Source: Astatotilapia calliptera (taxonomy: Eukaryota; Chordata; Actinopteri; Cichliformes; Cichlidae). Taken from it: a stretch of DNA of 64,000 nt. The DNA lies in assembly GCF_900246225.1 (NCBI RefSeq), contig NC_039320.1:4785555-4849554 (forward strand), given 5' to 3'. Below are positions 33,271 to 41,790 of the stretch, piece by piece. The translations under genes were made by a program, and so were the position numbers. The notes under the pieces were generated by a model that saw nothing but the letters and a program-made list of their open reading frames with translations, ran no database searches and was not told the origin of the DNA. Numbering within the stretch: the stretch's first letter is position 1; each line of letters starts with the position of its first letter.

Positions 33271-33722
33271 TCAGCACAGGGACACTGAGGCACCAGGAGA
33301 CCAGACTCTAAACCCAGGATAAAGAGTTTGAGTGAATGTGGTGTTGAAGGTGTGGAGGTGGATCAGAGTGTCAGAGGAGACTCTGTAGAAGGACAGAGTG
33401 CCAGCAGGACAGTCCACATACACTGCTGCTCTGTTAGAGACAGAGGAGGAGGAGGAGGAGATGGATGTTTTTATTTTATTGTGCCAGACATAACGAGGAC
33501 CATCATCAGAGCAGCTCAGACTCCAGGACTGATCATTGTATCCAAACAAACAGTCACTGCCTCCTTTCCTTCTGATGCTTCTGTAACTCACTGATATATA
33601 AACTCTTCCTCTCCACTCGACCTCCCAGTAACAGCAACCAGTCAGACCATTTCTACACAGCAGGTGAGGATAAAAACCATCAAATCTGTCTGGATGATCA
33701 GGATATGACTGAACCTCCTCCA
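33271..33722 (-). pseudogene. B30.2 (PRY-SPRY) exon, 5'-truncated
   Basis: The translation VEEVQSYPDHPDRFDGFYPH, CYWEVEWRGRVYISVSY, then LFGYNDQSWSLSCSD and LYPGFRVW is the SPRY half of a fish B30.2 domain of the type found at the C terminus of NLR and TRIM proteins. The first part of PRY, normally a segment like LDPNTANRRLKLSD just before VEEVQ, is missing. In its place the frame stays open into AT-rich sequence that does not resemble any B30.2. The exon follows the zinc-finger gene on the same strand but is separated from it by that gene's stop codon. I judge it a truncated exon or pseudogene rather than part of the NLR gene at 586-7804, which lies downstream of it on the same strand. Confidence 0.75.
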
Positions 33723-33942
33723 CACAATGTGCCTCAATGTTATTGATATTATTATTAACATTGTTATATAATAATAAAACCTTTATAATAAAACCACTAA
33801 AAACCTTTATTCTCATGGTCCAATCATGAGTGAACTCCCCGATGAAGCCTTGTGTGCTAAAACATGTCAGAGTTTTAAAGGTTAAACATGAGTTTCCAAA
33901 ACGTTTTGCTGGAGAACAATGAACTATTTGACTGAGTTTCAA
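33723..33942 (-). other. Open extension upstream of the SPRY exon, LINE-tail-like
   Basis: The minus-strand frame continues to a Met at 33942, but the sequence AATATCAATAACATTGAGGC inside it is also found at 60547-60566 at the 3' end of a LINE fragment, next to simple AAT repeats. It is probably retrotransposon-derived, not B30.2. Confidence 0.5.
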
Positions 33943-34059
33943 TCATTTACAGACGAGCAAAACCAGGACAGAGAAAAAAGGACAAAACTGACTCAGTAAA
34001 AAACAAAAGAAGATCCCATGTAGATCTGTATTATGTAGAAGTTCAGCCCAGCAACCAGT

Positions 34060-34752
34060 TCAGTTCAACACAAGTTTAAATGATTCTATCTGAACTCTGT
34101 GGAGCCTGATCTCAAGCTTTTTGAGTCTGACACAGAAACCAGAGGATCTTTCTGTGTCTTCAGATTCACTGTGATCCAGTGATGGGAGTGATTTCAGCCC
34201 TGAGTGATCGCGCTGATGTTTGCACAGAGCAGACAATGAGGTGAATGTTTGGGCACATTGGTAACAGTGAAACAGTTTATTAGTAACGTGGGATCGTTTG
34301 TGTTTGGAGTATGAACTGAGATTCCTGAAGCTCTTGTCACACTGGTCACAGCTGTAGTTTCCTTCCATGTGTGCACGTTCATGAATGTTACGATTACCTG
34401 AATGTGAGAAGCTTCTCTCACAGTGTCTGCACTTGTGTGGTTTCTCTCCTGTGTGGACTTGTTTGTGTGATTTAAGGTCCCTTGCAGTGGTGAAGGATGA
34501 CCCACACTGATCACAGAGGTGCTTTTTAACCCCACTGTGAATCAGTTCATGTCGTTTTAACTCACTTGTTGTGGTGAAGCTTCTCCCACATTCTTTGCAG
34601 TATTTCAGTTTGTCTCCAGTGTGTCTATGTTGATGTACTTTTAGGGTCTTTTGCTGATTGAAAGTTTTTCCACAGAGGTCACAATGAAAGTCTTTCCCAC
34701 CACCACAGTGATGACAGGGTTGAGAACTGGATCCATCTGTGTCGCTCTGCTT
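34060..34752 (-). CDS. C2H2 zinc-finger protein, last coding exon (6 fingers)
   Basis: The exon starts after the acceptor TTTGTTTAG with AAG CAG AGC (KQSDTDGSSSQPCHHCGGGK) and runs to a stop at 34060-34062. It has six C2H2 fingers, beginning FHCDLCGKTF, KYCKECGRSF, HLCDQCGSSF, HKCRHCERSF, YSCDQCDKSF and FHCYQCAQTF, then a Ser/Glu-rich linker and a basic tail. There is no internal Met at its start, so it only makes sense as a spliced exon. Phase 0 at its acceptor matches the phase 0 donor at 56827, and the join YKCSYCE-KQSDTDG restores a finger split across the two exons. The product would be a DNA-binding nuclear protein; targets are unknown. Confidence 0.88.
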   Translation of the reverse strand, partial: KQSDTDGSSSQPCHHCGGGKDFHCDLCGKTFNQQKTLKVHQHRHTGDKLKYCKECGRSFTTTSELKRHELIHSGVKKHLCDQCGSSFTTARDLKSHKQVHTGEKPHKCRHCERSFSHSGNRNIHERAHMEGNYSCDQCDKSFRNLSSYSKHKRSHVTNKLFHCYQCAQTFTSLSALCKHQRDHSGLKSLPSLDHSESEDTERSSGFCVRLKKLEIRLHRVQIESFKLVLN

Positions 34753-35065
34753 CTAAACAAAGACACAAAGACAGTGTAAGTCAGTCCTTCAACATTTGTA
34801 TCCTGAACATCGCCTGAAATAAAGAGCATCTCTGCAGACGTCCAACTACATTTGACTGTTTCAGTTAACACACTCAGTTTACTGGGCTGCAATAACTACA
34901 ATACTACCACCATAATACTACAGTAATACTAAAATCATAACTGAAAGGAAAATCTGAATAATCACTCAGAGCTGCTTTTCCATGCAGTAGAATTGCTAAC
35001 ATGCTAACACAGTTTAATGAGCAGAGTTGTTCCAAACAGTCAGGCTAAAATGACAAGATAACAAT

Positions 35066-35073
35066 ATAAATAC
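35066..35073. repeat. Target duplication of the outer hAT (ATAAATAC), left copy
   Basis: The same octamer is found at 56815-56822, directly outside the opposite terminal repeat. Confidence 0.95.
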
Positions 35074-35192
35074 TAGGGGTGCAACGATACTCGCATCGAT
35101 ATTGAACCGTTCGATACAGTGCTTTTGGTTCGTACGCATATGTATCGAACAATACAAAATTTGTAATTTATTTTATCAACTTTCCGTCTGAC

Positions 35193-35294
35193 AATGCTGT
35201 CTGTGTTGAGCGCTCAGTGAATCTGCTTTCGACTACTCCGCCTAGGCTGCACTGTCGAACGCAGATCCACTGAGCGTTCAACACAGACAGCATT
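35193..35294. repeat. Subterminal inverted repeat in the outer hAT
   Basis: Arms of 34 bp at 35193-35226 (AATGCTGTCTGTGTTGAGCG...) and 35261-35294 pair with two mismatches around a 34-nt loop. Confidence 0.85.
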
Positions 35295-35300
35295 GCCAGA

Positions 35301-35400
35301 ATGAAGAGTGCAGAGCAAGCTAGCGAGACAGAAGTTAAGCTCTCCTTGCAACATGGCAAATTGAACCTCCCCCACCCTCATTCAGATCTGGCGTTTGGAA
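35301..35400 (+). pseudogene. Outer hAT transposase, N-terminal fragment
   Basis: ATG at 35301 begins MKSAEQASETEVKLSLQHGK and leads into HPHSDLAFG, the N terminus of fish BED-type hAT transposases. The frame is cut at 35400 by the LINE-rich insertion and resumes beyond 51993. Confidence 0.7.
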
Positions 35401-35666
35401 AGTAAGTGACGGAAGTGACGAGTAAGGTAAGCGACCCATGTTGTAGGTGACGTCAGACGCCGGAGAATTGGCGGAAAAAAAAAAAAAAGCAAATGGTAGC
35501 ATAGAGTTTAACAAAGGTTTTTCAAGCTTCAGTATTACCAAATATACTAATCAATTGTCATATAACTAACAACATCTGTTCTATCATCTCTAACACCCTG
35601 GAGGACAACGGGGGGTGTTTAGACGCTCTCCAAGATTACATCGACCGCTGTTTTCAAGATTTAGTA

Positions 35667-36461
35667 ATGAAGAAGGCCCTCAGTGCATCCTCCCCGACCA
35701 AAATTGAGACGCCGTCATCGAAGAGATGTCGCCCGGCAGACTCCCCCGGTACAACATTGCCCGCCGGCAAAGACATCGTAGACATCCTGGAGTCAATCGA
35801 CAAGCGATTGTCCAGTTTCAATGCGAGGCTGTCCCTGGTGGAGATTTTACACCGGGAATTTAAATCTCTGAGAGAATCCCTGGAATTCAGCCAGCAGCAG
35901 GTGGAAACGCTTGCCGCTGAAAATACCACTCTACGGGAGTTGGTCAAATCTCTCACCGATAACGTGACCCAGCTGAACATTGAAAATAAAAAAATAAAAG
36001 AGTCCGTTATCGATCTACAAGCCCGTAGCATGAGAGATAGTCTTGTGTTTTCTGGTATTCCAGAATCTGCCGGAGAGGACGCGGAGGCAACGGTGAACAG
36101 CTTCATTAAAGTCCACCTGAAGCTGCCGGAGGACACCGTAAAGAACATCGACTTCCATAGAGTACATCGCTTGGGGGGCGTGAGGTCGCGGACCGGGAGA
36201 CCACGGCCTATTGTGGCCAAATTCGGTCAATTCAAACAGAAGGAACAGGTGAAGAGTTGCGGCAGAGAGCTGAAAGGAACGGACTTCAGCGTGAACGACC
36301 AGTTCCCCAAAGAGATCCTGGAACGATGCAAGGTCCTGTTCCCAGTTCGACGTAGCTTCATCCAGAAAGGCTCCCGTGCTGTCATCGCCGTGGACGGACA
36401 GCTCTACCGACCCCGGCACCACACCGTGGTTATATTGACTCTCTTTCTTGGCTCTCGGTGA
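35667..36461 (+). CDS. L1-type ORF1 protein (coiled coil, RRM, C-terminal domain)
   Basis: The 264-residue product has a Ser/Thr-rich basic N terminus, a predicted coiled coil at about 35-120 (heptad-like LESIDKRLSSFNARLSLVEI and onward), an RRM-like segment beginning SLVFSGIPESAGED at 125 and a C-terminal region with VNDQFPKEILERCKVLFPVR at 209-228. This matches the Transposase_22 (LINE-1 ORF1) architecture, an RNA-binding trimeric chaperone that coats LINE RNA. The last residues (HHTVVILTLFLGSR) are atypical and may reflect sequence change or a junction just after the frame. It may be the ORF1 partner of the L1-type ORF2 pieces at 41791-45536, or of the element that carries the next two frames; the sequence does not decide. 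Confidence 0.8.
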   Translation: MKKALSASSPTKIETPSSKRCRPADSPGTTLPAGKDIVDILESIDKRLSSFNARLSLVEILHREFKSLRESLEFSQQQVETLAAENTTLRELVKSLTDNVTQLNIENKKIKESVIDLQARSMRDSLVFSGIPESAGEDAEATVNSFIKVHLKLPEDTVKNIDFHRVHRLGGVRSRTGRPRPIVAKFGQFKQKEQVKSCGRELKGTDFSVNDQFPKEILERCKVLFPVRRSFIQKGSRAVIAVDGQLYRPRHHTVVILTLFLGSR

Positions 36462-36598
36462 AGGCGGTCGCACTTTTCTCCTCTCCTCCTTCCCCTTATC
36501 TTCCCTGCTTAGCCTCTTGTGTCCTGTCTTGTCTCGCGTGCACTATTTTTCCCTCGAACAGTCTCTCACTGTCGTTCTCTAAAACCTAACAGAGAATT

Positions 36599-37207
36599 AT
36601 GGATTTGATCAACTGGTCTCTGAATGCTATTGACACCCTCTTCTCAACGAGAAGTCTGGGCTCGGGAGAGCCCGAGTGCCCTGGAGGGACTTTCCCTGCC
36701 GGATACACGATGGATGGGTGGCAGACCTGGAGGATCTTGTGCCTGGCGGGACTGTCTATCGAGGACGCTGAGGATATTTACCTATTCGGAACCATGATAA
36801 CAGGGTTCTTGCTGATCGGAGCTGGCTTGGCCCTGACTTATCGGAGAAATAAGAGAGCGGAATCAGCTGTTCAAACCCCCCCTAAGCTGACCGCTGGAAT
36901 TGAAGCGATGGGACGAGGCGCGGCCTCCCACACCGAACGCAGCATGGTTAACACCTTGGAGACGCTTACAGCTGCCGTGAAGACTCAAACTAACACCATT
37001 GAGCGTATGATGGGATACATCAGAGAGGGGCCTGCTCACAATAACACCCTTGAGCGAAAGTTGGATAACATCGCAGAACGGTTCACTGCAGCTGTGGGGT
37101 CTCAGAACCAAAAGAACGAGAACACCACGGAACAGAAGCTTGATACCATCATGGGGAGGCTCGCGGCTCTCCAACGGGAAATCGAGGCCCCAGTGTCAGA
37201 GTGCTAA
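36599..37207 (+). CDS. Predicted membrane protein encoded in the LINE block
   Basis: A 202-residue open frame with strong structure but no assigned family function. Residues 62-81 (LFGTMITGFLLIGAGLALTY) form one transmembrane helix, followed by basic YRRNKR, which suggests the N terminus is lumenal or extracellular and the tail cytosolic. Residues 117-192 contain three related segments (NTLETLTAAVKTQTNTIERM; NTLERKLDNIAERF; NTTEQKLDTIMGRL) that could form a helical bundle or coiled coil. It lies 136 nt after the L1-type ORF1 and 724 nt before the L2-like ORF2. I believe similar frames accompany fish LINEs, so it may be an accessory or ORF1 protein of the L2-like element; that link is inference. 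Confidence 0.6.
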   Translation: MDLINWSLNAIDTLFSTRSLGSGEPECPGGTFPAGYTMDGWQTWRILCLAGLSIEDAEDIYLFGTMITGFLLIGAGLALTYRRNKRAESAVQTPPKLTAGIEAMGRGAASHTERSMVNTLETLTAAVKTQTNTIERMMGYIREGPAHNNTLERKLDNIAERFTAAVGSQNQKNENTTEQKLDTIMGRLAALQREIEAPVSEC

Positions 37208-37931
37208 ATTCGCTGCTCGCATAAAGGAGAAATCAACAATATTCTACATTTGGACACCACGGCGCCAGCTGCTCAGGCCCAAGGCTGGAGCCCACCAAAA
37301 CAACTCCCTGATAACGACTGTGTGATGACTATTCTTCCCATCCCATGAAGGACACCTGGATCGGCTGGAGGACTGTTTACTTAGCCTGATAGGCCGAAGG
37401 ACACTGTCTCAGCTGAACTCTGGACACGCACACACATACACTTACACTGATAAGCACGCACTCATCCCCCCTCCCTTCCCAACGCCTTCGATGCTTGTTT
37501 CCTGCGAGGGAACACGGCGGGTCTGCGTGCCGCGCTGGAATGGTAGCGCTGTGCGGGGCGGCTGCTGTGTTCGCTTCGGATTACCCCTCACCCCCCTCCC
37601 ACCCCTGTGGCTTGTCATGTCTTCACAATGTTGTGCTGTGGACATTTATGTGCTTTTTGTGCAGAGGAGTTTTTTTGTTTCCTGTTCTCATGCTGTCCTA
37701 CCATGGAATCATAGCATGAGTAGGGGTCTCTTTTTTTCCTCTTGTACTTTCCCCACTGTAGTGTATATTTCAATGTTTTTCTGATTCTATCAATCTCCGA
37801 CCTGTATCCCCATGTAATGTTTGTGTTATATTAGTGCGCATGCGCCAACCAGCGTGCAGCCTGTTACAGTCGCTCCTGCTTTTCTCTTAGTTTAGCTTTT
37901 TTTTTCCTTACGTATTCTTTTTTTTCCTGAC
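37208..37931 (+). other. Inter-ORF sequence of the LINE, no gene
   Basis: Contains C- and T-rich tracts and poor-quality frames only. It ends with pyrimidine-rich sequence just before the long ORF2. Confidence 0.5.
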
Positions 37932-40900
37932 TTGTATTTTCCTCCGTTTTCTATCTCTTACTCAATCATGTGGATTGAGAGAGTTTTTGTTCTTCTGGTG
38001 GCCGTGGAACTGTTACTTTTATCAAGGAACGGGACCGCGGCACATCTCCTACACGCACGGACTGTTTACTCCAGAGATCAGCTGATCGCCCTGATGCCGG
38101 CCGGCTCGCTGGCCAGGCCCGCAGAAGTACCAGCTGAAATTTGGAGGAAAACACATCGGGGATGCAGAGGTCAAGGACAGAAGAGAAGAAAAAAGGTGAC
38201 GGTGAGACAGCGGAGGCTCGAAGCGAGGAGGAGGTTTAAACCGTGTCTGCCGTCTATCGTGATGGGTAATGTGCGATCGTTGGCAATTAAAATCGACGAG
38301 CTCTCAGCACTGGTACGGAGTCAGAGGGAATACCGAGAGTGTAGCCTGATGTGTTTCACCGAATCATGGATGCACCAGGACATTCCCGATGAGAATGCTT
38401 CCGTGGAAGGCTTCCACACTGTTCGGGCGGACAGGGACAGCATCGCTAGCGGTAAGCGTAAAGGAGGTGGGCTTGCTGTTTTAGTTAACAACCGGTGGTG
38501 TAACCCTGCCAACATAACAATCAAAGAAAGGATTTGTTGCCCGGACACTGAACTGTGTGCTGTTGGACTCAGGCCGTATTATTTACCCAGGGAATTCTCT
38601 CACGTCATCTTGGTGGCTGTTTATGTTCCCCCCTCTGCTAACCCCACAGCTGCATGTGACACTATCCACTCTGCCATAGCTCGGCTACAGACTCAGCACC
38701 CGAGTGCCTTTATTGTGATCTCGGGTGACTTCAACCATGTATCACTGGACAATACACTACCAACATTCAAACAATATGTGGACTGTCCCACCAGGGGAGA
38801 GAAAACTTTAGACTTACTGTATGCTAACGTCAAGGATGCATACAGCTCCTCCTCCCTCCCCCCACTTGGTAGGTCAGATCATAACCTGATTCACCTCACC
38901 CCCCGCTATGTGCCAATTGTGAGGAGGGAACCTGTGACCACCAGGACTGTCAGGAGGTGGTCAGAGGAGGCCTTAGCAGAACTACAGGGCTGTTTCGAGG
39001 TGACCGACTGGGAAACACTCTGTGAGCCTCACGCCGAGGACATCAATGGGCTTACTGAGTGTATCACAGACTACATAACTTTCTGCACCGACTCCATTGT
39101 TCCAGCTCAGACTGTTCATTGTTACCCAAATAACAAGCCGTGGGTGACTAAGGACATCAAAGCCCTCCTCAACAACAAGAAGAGGGCTTTCAGAGGGGGC
39201 AACAAAGAGGAGGTGAGGAAGATCCAGGTGTTACTAAAGGACAAGATCAGAGAGGCTAAGGACAATTACAGGAGGAAGCTGGAGTGGAAACTCCAGCAGA
39301 ACAGCATGAGAAAGGTGTGGAGGGGCATGAAGACCATCACTGGATTCAGGCCAACCAACAGCAGGGGAACTGAGGGAGGTGAGAATAGAGCCGACGAGTT
39401 GAATCTGTTTTTCAATAGATTTGACACCACAGTGTCTGCTCCCACCCCCACAACCTCACCTGTAGTCAGCCTGGAATCCAGAGCCACACCACTGTGCCAG
39501 CCTCTCTCTTCACATGTTGCCTCCTGTGAGAGTCCTGACACCCCTCCCCCACCCATCACCTTCACTCAATACCAGGTTGAGATGCAAATGAGGAGACTTC
39601 ACTCAGGCAAGTCTGCTGGACCAGACGGAGTGAGTCCCCTTGTCCTCAAAACCTGTGCCCCCCAGCTGTGTGGAGTCTTTCATAAACTGTTTATGCTGAG
39701 TCTGAGTCTGCAGAGGGTCCCGGTGATGTGGAAGACATCATGCCTCGTCCCTGTACCAAAGACGCCACGTCCCAGTGGCCCCCAGGATTACAGGCCCGTG
39801 GCATTGACCTCCCACATCATGAAGACCCTGGAAAGGCTCATCCTGGACCAGCTGCGACCCATAGTAAGACCACACCTGGATCCCCTTCAGTTCGCTTATC
39901 AGCCTCGTCTCGGAACTGAGGACGCCATCATCTACCTGCTCAATCGTGTCTACACCCATCTGGACCAGCCGGCGAGCACTGTGAGGGTCATGTTTTTTGA
40001 CTTTTCCAGTGCTTTCAACACCATCAGGCCGACCCTCCTGGGTGATAAGTTAGCAGCGATGCAGGTGGATGCTTCTCTGGTGTCCTGGATTGTTGATTAC
40101 CTGATAGGAAGACCACAATATGTACGTCTCCCACAGTGTGTGTCTGACAAGGTGATCAGCAACACAGGGGCACCACAGGGGACTGTCCTCTCCCCCTTCC
40201 TCTTCACCCTCTACACCACAGACTTCAGCCACTGCACAGAGACCTGCCATCTTCAGAAGTTCTCTGATGACTCTGCGGTGGTTGGATGCATCAGCAGGGA
40301 TGATGAGACAGAGTACCGGGCTGTGGTCGACTCCTTTGTCACGTGGTGTGAGCAGAATCATCTGCAGCTCAACGTGGCAAAGACCAAGGAACTGATCGTG
40401 GACTTCAGGAAGACCAGGAAACACTTGACCCCTGTTTCAATTCAGGGGGTCAGTGTTGACATTGTGGAGGACTATAAATACCTTGGAGTACACATTGACA
40501 ATAAACTGGACTGGGCTAAAAACACCACAGCACTTTACAGGAAGGGCCAGAGTCGTCTCTATTTTTTGAGGCGACTGAGGTCCTTCAACATCTGCCAGAA
40601 AATGCTGAGGATTTTCTATGAGTCTGTTGTGGCCAGTGCGATCCTCTATGCTGTTGCATGCTGGGGGAGCAGGCTGAGGGTCGCAGATGCCAACAGACTT
40701 AATAAACTAATCCGTAAGGCCAGCAATGTTGTGGGGATGGAGCTGGACTCCCTCAAGGTGGTGTCGGAGAGGCGGATGCTGTCCAAGATAAAGACAATGT
40801 TGGATAACACCTCCCACCCACTCCATGACATGCTGGTCAGTCACAGGAGCACGTTCAGTGAGAGACTGAGATTACCGAAAAGCACCACTGAACGACACAG

Positions 40901-40949
40901 GAAATCATTCCTGTCTGTGGCCATCTCCCTGTACAACGCATCCACTTAA
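37932..40949 (+). CDS. L2-like LINE ORF2: endonuclease-reverse transcriptase, intact
   Basis: One uninterrupted 1005-residue frame. A hydrophobic segment near the N terminus (residues 17-31, ERVFVLLVAVELLLL) is followed by a basic region (GQKRRKKVTVRQRRLEARRR). The apurinic-type endonuclease has GNVRSLAIKIDEL, FTESWMH, VAVYVPP, ISGDFNH and GRSDHNLI motifs. The reverse transcriptase has DYRPVALTSHIMKTLER, MFFDFSSAFNTI and GAPQGTVLSPFLFTLYT. The catalytic box reads FSDD (777-780) instead of the usual YADD or FADD; both aspartates are kept. The C terminus (YFLRRLRSFNICQKMLRIFY) resembles the LINE remnant at 14330-14960. An internal start at MWIERV (13th residue) is also possible. It could still be active. 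Confidence 0.9.
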   Translation: MYFPPFSISYSIMWIERVFVLLVAVELLLLSRNGTAAHLLHARTVYSRDQLIALMPAGSLARPAEVPAEIWRKTHRGCRGQGQKRRKKVTVRQRRLEARRRFKPCLPSIVMGNVRSLAIKIDELSALVRSQREYRECSLMCFTESWMHQDIPDENASVEGFHTVRADRDSIASGKRKGGGLAVLVNNRWCNPANITIKERICCPDTELCAVGLRPYYLPREFSHVILVAVYVPPSANPTAACDTIHSAIARLQTQHPSAFIVISGDFNHVSLDNTLPTFKQYVDCPTRGEKTLDLLYANVKDAYSSSSLPPLGRSDHNLIHLTPRYVPIVRREPVTTRTVRRWSEEALAELQGCFEVTDWETLCEPHAEDINGLTECITDYITFCTDSIVPAQTVHCYPNNKPWVTKDIKALLNNKKRAFRGGNKEEVRKIQVLLKDKIREAKDNYRRKLEWKLQQNSMRKVWRGMKTITGFRPTNSRGTEGGENRADELNLFFNRFDTTVSAPTPTTSPVVSLESRATPLCQPLSSHVASCESPDTPPPPITFTQYQVEMQMRRLHSGKSAGPDGVSPLVLKTCAPQLCGVFHKLFMLSLSLQRVPVMWKTSCLVPVPKTPRPSGPQDYRPVALTSHIMKTLERLILDQLRPIVRPHLDPLQFAYQPRLGTEDAIIYLLNRVYTHLDQPASTVRVMFFDFSSAFNTIRPTLLGDKLAAMQVDASLVSWIVDYLIGRPQYVRLPQCVSDKVISNTGAPQGTVLSPFLFTLYTTDFSHCTETCHLQKFSDDSAVVGCISRDDETEYRAVVDSFVTWCEQNHLQLNVAKTKELIVDFRKTRKHLTPVSIQGVSVDIVEDYKYLGVHIDNKLDWAKNTTALYRKGQSRLYFLRRLRSFNICQKMLRIFYESVVASAILYAVACWGSRLRVADANRLNKLIRKASNVVGMELDSLKVVSERRMLSKIKTMLDNTSHPLHDMLVSHRSTFSERLRLPKSTTERHRKSFLSVAISLYNAST

Positions 40950-41172
40950 CACACTGTTTGCTGCTACAACTACACGTTTCTTTTCGAACTATTTATTTAT
41001 GAGTGACTTATGTATGTATGTATGTATATATATGTATATATTGTACTATTCTTAGTTAGTGTATTGTCTGTCTTGTCTTAATGTTGGTTTAAAATGGAGC
41101 ACTGTAACAAAAAATAATTTCCCCCAGGGATCAATAAAGTATTCTGATTATGATTCTGATATATGTACGGTC

Positions 41173-41192
41173 GGGGGGGGGGGGGGGGGGGG
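41173..41192 (+). repeat. G20 homopolymer
   Basis: Twenty consecutive G residues between two LINE tails. Length may be unreliable in the assembly; it could form a G-quadruplex. Confidence 0.8.
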
Positions 41193-41256
41193 TCCCATTT
41201 CACTGCAGGGCAACCTGCATGTGACGAATAAAAGCTTGATTGATTGATTGATTCCA
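41193..41256 (+). mobile_element. Second LINE 3' tail, (TTGA)n-ended
   Basis: AATAAAAGCTTGATTGATTG is typical of a LINE 3' end with short repeat tail. It follows the L2-like tail by about 35 bp, showing that two LINE 3' ends abut here. Confidence 0.55.
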
Positions 41257-41790
41257 GATAAGAACCCGCTACACTCTTTTCTTATTCATTCACACTTTCT
41301 CCTCTAAAATGGGTTTAACCTAGTAATATCAGTAGGATGTCATAGCAGATATAACACCGTCACCCTCCGTCATTACTTTAATTGGAATGTTTCTGTTTCG
41401 TTTCCTTTTTTTGTTGTTGCTCACAGTTCATGTGGTTTCTTTCTTTCTCTTGTCTTTCACTGCTGTGGTCACCTACTTCCCCACTCACCTACAAACAACA
41501 CCCTCTATTTCTCCATATTTTCACAACACGATCACGCAAACACATCCGCTCAACGGCAGCACATTCACAACAGCCTCACAGCACGCACAGACTTGCAGGA
41601 CACATAACACAAGCCACGCTTGTTCATATTAGTGAATATTCACACACATAGTCAGACTTATGGAGCCTCTCACCACACTTTTTTTTCTCTCTCTCTCTCT
41701 TTCTCTTTACAAACAAGGGATGTTTCCACACTCTCTCCACCTGTCTAAACGAAACACCCAGCGTACATCATTAGACATACACACACAATT
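41257..41790 (+). other. Sequence upstream of L1-type ORF2, no gene
   Basis: Pyrimidine-rich and CA-rich sequence, either an L1 5' or inter-ORF region. No coding signal; a CT run lies near 41688-41708. Confidence 0.45.

Larger units (their letters stand above)
36480..41159 (+). mobile_element. L2-like LINE, apparently full-length coding capacity
   Basis: The unit consists of the membrane ORF, the 1005-residue ORF2 and a 3' end CAATAAAGTATTCTGATTAT with an ATTCTG-type tail, characteristic of L2-clade 3' ends. The 5' limit is not defined by a target duplication; 36480 is simply the first position after the upstream ORF1 stop. Confidence 0.6.

Noticed and set aside
35667..40949. Treating the three frames as one confirmed element
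   Set aside because: The L1-type ORF1 and L2-like ORF2 belong to different clades, and no target duplication separates or unites them.
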